Source of the DNA: Diabrotica undecimpunctata
Taxonomy: Eukaryota; Arthropoda; Insecta; Coleoptera; Chrysomelidae
Length of the DNA: 64,000 nt
Assembly (NCBI RefSeq): GCF_040954645.1
Contig: NC_092804.1
Span: 86,793,217 to 86,857,216 of the forward strand
Direction: 5' to 3'
Below are positions 57,801 to 64,000 of the stretch, piece by piece. A program made the position numbers and the translations under genes. The notes below the pieces were generated by a model, which had not been told where the DNA came from, searched no databases, and saw only the letters and a program-made list of their open reading frames with translations. Position 1 is the first letter of the stretch, and each line of letters starts with the position of its first letter.

Positions 57801-59743
57801 CGGACGTCATCAATTTTGTAAGACACTTAAAAAGAAACCATTCTTGTGAACTAGAAGTGCAACGTATACTGTCAAAACAAAAGAAATCCAAAGAAAGAAG
57901 AGAATTACTTTCACTTCTAAAGAAAAAAGGAAATTTCATTAAAAATTCACAAGAATGTGTAAAGCCGGTTAAGCAAGGACTTCAACCTTCTCAGTCATTT
58001 CTACCATGTTCGAACTGTCTAGGGTTTTACAGATCTAAATTTTTATATAGACATAGAAAAACATGTTTAGGTGGTCAATCATCTAAACATTCTCAAGCAG
58101 AAGGCCAAAATTTCTTGTTAAAGAATGTTAAAAAAATTGACCAGCGTTTAAAAGATGAGGTCTTCCCAAGAATGCGGCCAGATAAAATCTCTTTCGAAGC
58201 AAAAAATGATTTTCTTATATGTGCATTTGGTGCTAGATACCTTAAGATTCATCGCGAAAAACATCATATTAATGTTACAAGTCGAAAAATGAGAGAGTTA
58301 TCTAGAATTCTAATAGAATTCAAGAAAATTAAGGCTTGTACAAGTAATCTATTTGAAACTCTAAAACCAAAATTTTATGACGATTTAGTAGAAGCTACTA
58401 AATTAGTAGCAAAATATGATACAGATAAAGATTTATTTGTTTCGCCCACGTATGCATTAAATATAGGCACGTCTTTAAAACAATGTTGTGACATTGCGTT
58501 ACACATGATATCAAAAAATGAACCAACCATTGAAACAGCTAATTGTGAATCAAATCTGAAAACATTAATAAATTTGTTTCAATCAAATTGGCGTTTTGAT
58601 ATATCAAACCGGGCCGGTAATGACCTTAATTTAAAGAAATTTAATAAAATTACTATTGTACCTCTCGCCAGTGACCTAAAATTACTCAAGCAACATTTAG
58701 TTACAGAAGCAGATAAGGCATTACAAGTACTCAAAATAGATTCACATAATGTTGCTGCTTACAATACTCTATTAGAAACAATATATTGTAGAGTTATACT
58801 TTTAAACAGAAAAAGACCAGGGGAACTGCAAAGAATGCTTTTGGATACCTACGAGAAATCTGAAAAGAAAAATGAAAGTTATGAAGAATGTAAAGAAGTT
58901 GTTAGCGAAACAGAAAAAATATTGTTAAAAAATATGAAGCGTATTGTCATAAGAGGTAAACGGGGACGAGGTGTTCCGGTTATATTTAGCACTGACATAC
59001 AAAATCACATTAGAGAAATATTAAAAGTTAGATCTAATTTTGTAAAAGATGACAACCCTTATTTATTTGGCAGATCAAGTCACTCTACTCCTATCTGTGG
59101 ATATAAAATAATTGCCAAATATGCTGTCGCTTGCGGTGCTAAAAATCCTCAAGCCATAACTTGCACCAGATTAAGAAAACATCTAGCAACGCTCACACAA
59201 TTATTTAATTTAAGTGATAATGAAATTGAACAGTTGTCCAGTTTTATGGGACACACAGCTGCCGTTCATAAAAACTCTTATCGATTACCAGACGATGTGT
59301 ACCAAACGGCGAAAATTTCAAAATTATTAATCCTAATGGAAAATGGTGAAGCCGGAGGACAGAAAGGAAAAACATTAGACGATATATCTATAAATTTGGA
59401 CCGAAATCTTTTAGAAGATGAATCTAGTGAGGAAAGCGATGATCTAGAAAAAAATGATTTTGACGATTTTAAAAAAGTTAATGTAACGGAAGAACTAAAG
59501 AAAGACGAAACAATAGAGACAATACCATTTGCACCCAAAAAGAAAAGAATACTAACTCCCTGGACAATTGAACAAAAAAACATTGTTAAAGTTTACTTTT
59601 CAAAATATATAGATCAAAAACGGGCACCAAAAAGGTTCGAATGTGAAGAATTAAAATCTTTGCATCCGCAATTATTTTTTAATAAAAATTGGTTAAAAAT
59701 CAAAGTGTTTGTGCAAAATCAATATTTAAAAAAAGGTACATAA
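54841..59743 (+). CDS. Crypton-type tyrosine recombinase, four exons
   Basis: Exons 54841-54891, 56474-56587 (or from 56486), 56746-56838 and 57686-59743, all joining in phase 0, about 771 codons. Donors are GTAAGT, GTACAT and a GCAAGT (GC-AG intron); acceptors TTTTAG, TTACAG, TTTTAG. The N-terminus is basic, then acidic (ESDTSEDEIK). Numbering from the Met at 57782: zinc-finger-like CYYCETDVINFVRHLKRNH (2-20) and CSNCLGFYRSKFLYRHRKTC (76-95). The recombinase domain (~320-510) has LNRKRPGEL (Arg 345), TRLRKHLATL (Arg 465), FMGHTAAVHKNSY with His 491 and probable nucleophile Tyr 500. A C-terminal SANT-like tail follows (TPWTIEQKN, NKNWLKIKVFVQN). The reading frame is intact. Either an active CryptonI-like transposon or a domesticated gene. 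Confidence 0.82.
55255..55990. repeat. Three tandem copies of a ~245-bp repeat in intron 1
   Basis: The block around GTAGAATGAAAAATGAGATG recurs near 55301, 55541 and 55795, each followed by ACCAGAAGTACT-like and GACGAGAACAAATATATAC-like words. The copies are diverged (roughly 75-85% by eye). Confidence 0.85.
56018..56290. mobile_element. Foldback MITE in intron 1
   Basis: Inverted ends of about 85-90 bp: AATCCTGAGAAAAC...ATTACCGAGGGCTGAAAGTC at the left, the mirror GACTTTCGGCCCTCGGTAAT...TTTTCTTAGGATT at the right. The central loop is non-coding. No protein encoded. Confidence 0.8.
56860..57400 (-). mobile_element. RTE LINE fragment in intron 3
   Basis: The minus strand reads RRLYTWKSPADELGG, HQIGYIIVNKRSRNAV and KTYPGADIPTEHNLL, the C-terminal RTE endonuclease with Thr-Glu-His in place of SDH, then linker sequence with stops. 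It lies antisense to the Crypton-like gene. Confidence 0.78.
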
Positions 59744-59781
59744 ATATGAGTGTTACATGATGTTTTTTATTTATGCCATTA

Positions 59782-59787
59782 AATAAA
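59782..59787 (+). terminator. Poly(A) signal AATAAA
   Basis: AATAAA 39 bp after the stop codon of the Crypton-like gene, followed by a T-rich stretch. Confidence 0.6.
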
Positions 59788-59799
59788 AAATTTTTAGCT

Positions 59800-61700
<1,901 letters not shown>

Positions 61701-61974
61701 AATTCTGATTTAAGGCAATTACTCCAGGCAACGAAGGAAAAATAGACAAAAACAGTAATACTTCTGAATTTTGGTATAAAATACCTTTAAGTAAAGTTAA
61801 TAGATAACGAAATATTAAATAAAATAAATATATCAGCAGGATAATTAATAATAGGATTTGACAAAATACCAGAATAATGGGATTTTACATCAAACATTTT
61901 ACGTTTTATGTTAAATTAAAGTCATAATTAAAACATTTTGTTTACAAACCAAATTAAAAAATAGTTAAACTCAA

Positions 61975-62700
61975 TAACATAACTTTTTGTCAAAGTAAGT
62001 GTTCGATATGTCCACCATTTTCTTTAATTTATTTGTTATAATATTCCATAAACGATCGTCTCATATTAAATAGCATCATTGGGTCTAAAGAAACTGCTGC
62101 AGTATTTATTTCTTCCCATAGTTGGTTGCGAATGTTTATCGGATTCTTATAAACACGTTGATTTAATGCGCCCCATACACCAAAATCAAGTGGATTAAAT
62201 TCTGGGCTACGTGGTGGCTATAATGTATAATGGATGAATATATTATTTTGGCTACATATCGAAACCTTATGGTATATTGTGGAACTACACCTTATTTGTC
62301 GCAGAGGTTAAATAATGTATTAAACTGTGATATATCTCGTTCATTGGTTACTTATATCCACACGGAATAATCTATCGATGGCATTACTTAATTATATGAT
62401 TAAATTACAGCTTACGAGTAACTATAATTACATCTCGAACAAATGGACTATTATGATTTACTAACGAACTAATATTATGCTGAACTAAATTGCCTGTGTG
62501 TTTACTGTGGAATGAATAATAAGTATTCTTTTGGGATTTTTTATGAAATAAATAATTATATCAAAATCTCACCACATTGCCAAGGAATATGACTACCACG
62601 ACAAATTCAACGTTCAGGAAAGTTGTATTTAAGTATGTTCTCACTGCCTTCTCTCTAGAATATGGAGGTATACCATCTTGCATAAATCACATATTTTGGG
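61975..62700 (-). pseudogene. mariner-like transposase relic
   Basis: Minus strand: FMQDGIPPY near 62690 (second catalytic Asp), VRTYLNTTFPER with a stop after it, GSHIPWQ, then after an inserted block PPRSPEFNPLDFGVWGALNQ (third acidic residue), INIRNQLWEEINTA and MRRSFMEYYNK ending at TAA near 62020. This is the C-terminal half of a mariner/IS630-type enzyme. The N-terminal half is not readable. The stop and the insertion inactivate it. Confidence 0.78.
62218..62567. other. Inserted AT-rich block within the transposase relic
   Basis: About 350 bp separate two transposase motifs that are adjacent in this family (HIPW and PPRSPEF). No coding content or clear termini are seen. Confidence 0.5.
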
Positions 62701-62739
62701 TTTTTAGCATTTTACAATAAAGAAAAAGTTATACAACGC

Positions 62740-62845
62740 CAGTATAGAAATTTAAGAAGCGATAGAAAAGGGAAATTGTAAATATAATGACGGCCAACGT
62801 CTGAATACGGACACTACACCTAAAGAAGAAGATGAAGAATCTTTT
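62740..62845 (+). mobile_element. RTE LINE 3' end with GAAGAAGAT tail
   Basis: RQYRNLRSDRKGK, then GGCCAACGTCTGAATACGGA and a GAAGAAGATGAAGAA tail, resembling the terminal segment and simple tail of RTE-type LINEs. Only about 100 bp. Confidence 0.5.
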
Positions 62846-62984
62846 CTCCAATAAGACATTTAGCAGCCATAACAAAGCCTTTTGTGATGTAACAGTATCA
62901 TCTTTGAGTTGTTTTCATAAGAATAAACTATGAATTATGCTTATCTACATATATTCAGTGCTTTACCGCACAAATAGTATTATG

Positions 62985-63410
62985 CAGCTGACTTATAAAA
63001 TGCGATTATCTCGAAAACGGTTGGATTTTGAGGTTACTAACAAGTATACCTTTTCTTTGTAAAAATAATGTATATTTAATATTTTTTAACACAAATAGAG
63101 CTGACTTAAAGAGCAAAAAAGTTACGTGCAAATTTATGCCATACATGTGACATATGTGGCGCCCTCTATCAGTTACATTAAAGTATGTATAAAATTATAA
63201 TTTATCCTACTTAAAAGCATCCAATTGTAAATTTTTGTCTAAAAATATTTACAAACGTAAAAGTTATAGCGAAAAATAAAATTTTAAATTTCCACTTTAA
63301 CACCCTGCATCTTTCTTAATATCAACATTTTATTAAAGCAAGTTGACTTAAATAATATTTTAAAGTGCAGAATCTACGGTTTCTGTTTGTACAATTACTT
63401 AAGGACCACC

Positions 63411-63413
<3 letters not shown>
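62985..63413. repeat. Right long inverted repeat of the mariner-like element
   Basis: Inverted partner of 61265-61700, ending ACCACCCTG before (TA)n. Confidence 0.82.

Positions 63414-63470
<57 letters not shown>
63414..63470. repeat. (TA)n microsatellite
   Basis: About 57 bp TA shared between the mariner-like element and the hammerhead-bearing element to its right. Confidence 0.97.
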
Positions 63471-63471
<1 letters not shown>

Positions 63472-63475
<4 letters not shown>

Positions 63476-64000
63476 GCACTCGTAAGTGAATGGGATGTTT
63501 TCGGTCAATTTGGAGATAAAAAAGACAAGAGTTGTGCTACTTTATCTATTTAATGAAGACGTTTCGCTCACTGTTTAATGAGCATCATCAGTTCATCTAA
63601 AAGATTGTTATTAGCGATACACCTAATATGAGAAACAATTAAATGATCTTACCTTTAAAAGATCTGTAGCGTTAAAATGGTATTAATGTGAAGAAACATC
63701 AAAAAGGCAAACATCAAAAATTAATCTAATAAATACATCAGCAAAAAAACACAGAAACACAGAACCCCGGAAGATTCCCAATTTACGTAATAATTTTATA
63801 TTAACTTTTTTAATTTAACTTTTGACAACACTGATTGATTATAAAATCTATCAAAAAATGTACTTGTCAATTTTGAAAGGTTATATTAACAACGGCGCGG
63901 CTTGTAGTATTAGTGCATAATAAATTTGGTTTAAGTTGCTGATTCTCTTATTTAATGCATTAGATTGTTTCAAAATATGACACATCTCCATAAACTGTCT
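63472..64000. mobile_element. Second hammerhead-bearing element, cut by the window edge
   Basis: AAAGTGCACTCGTAAGTGAA, TTTTCGGTCAATTTGGAGAT, GCTACTTTATCTATTTAATG and AAGACGTTTCGCTC follow the same order as the left arm of the element at 199, with roughly 80% identity by eye. The right arm would lie beyond 64000. Confidence 0.78.
63561..63591 (-). ncRNA. Hammerhead-ribozyme-like core
   Basis: Minus strand: CTGATGA (63585-63591), stem II GCTCA...TGAGC, then GAAAC (63561-63565). The core boxes are identical to those at 684-714, while stem II has different bases that still pair, which supports selection on the fold. Confidence 0.7.

Overview
This window looks like insect DNA, most likely from a large, TE-rich genome. 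It is AT-rich, has long (TA)n microsatellites and spliced genes, and carries a typical arthropod transposon mix: Gypsy, BEL/Pao, Penelope-like (PLE), RTE, CR1-like, R2/R4-like, piggyBac and Tc1/mariner elements. Nearly all of it is nested mobile elements. I find only two stretches that look like ordinary spliced genes. All identifications come from reading the sequence; no database was searched.

Layout, left half. 144-911: a short element with inverted ends, each carrying a hammerhead-ribozyme-like core. 911-14610 (minus): three head-to-tail units of a gag-protease-only LTR element in the order LTR-gag-LTR-gag-LTR-gag-LTR, with a period of 4417 bp. 14739-20981 (minus): a decayed Gypsy element whose integrase is followed by a TARG1-like macrodomain and a CCCH zinc finger. 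22840-23917: an orphan gag. 25455-26096: a Tc1-like relic. 27514-27796 (minus): the last exon of an unrecognised spliced gene. 28810-29930: a BEL/Pao relic, an RTE LINE end and a tRNA-derived SINE, nested. 30052-35503 (plus): a young Gypsy element with about 99% identical 624-bp LTRs, an intact pol and a textbook -1 frameshift signal between gag and pol.

Layout, right half. 35690-42640 (minus): a LINE with a restriction-like endonuclease, split by a decayed Gypsy element. 42754-45790: a CR1-like LINE split by a nearly intact piggyBac. 45790-46965: a BEL/Pao relic. 47524-54170: three Penelope-like fragments with GIY-YIG ends, an RTE LINE and a 5'-truncated LINE with a clear target duplication. 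54753-59787 (plus): a four-exon gene with TATA box and poly(A) signal that encodes an apparently intact Crypton-type tyrosine recombinase; its introns hold a 245-bp tandem repeat, a MITE and an RTE fragment. 61265-63413: a mariner-like element with inverted repeats of about 430 bp. 63472-64000: a second hammerhead-bearing element, cut by the window edge.

The observations most worth following are the macrodomain plus CCCH tail on the Gypsy pol, the tandem gag-only LTR array, the hammerhead cores whose stem II changes in a compensated way between copies, the compact frameshift signal, and the Crypton-like gene. Many element ends abut (TA)n, so these repeats are either preferred targets or by-products of insertion.
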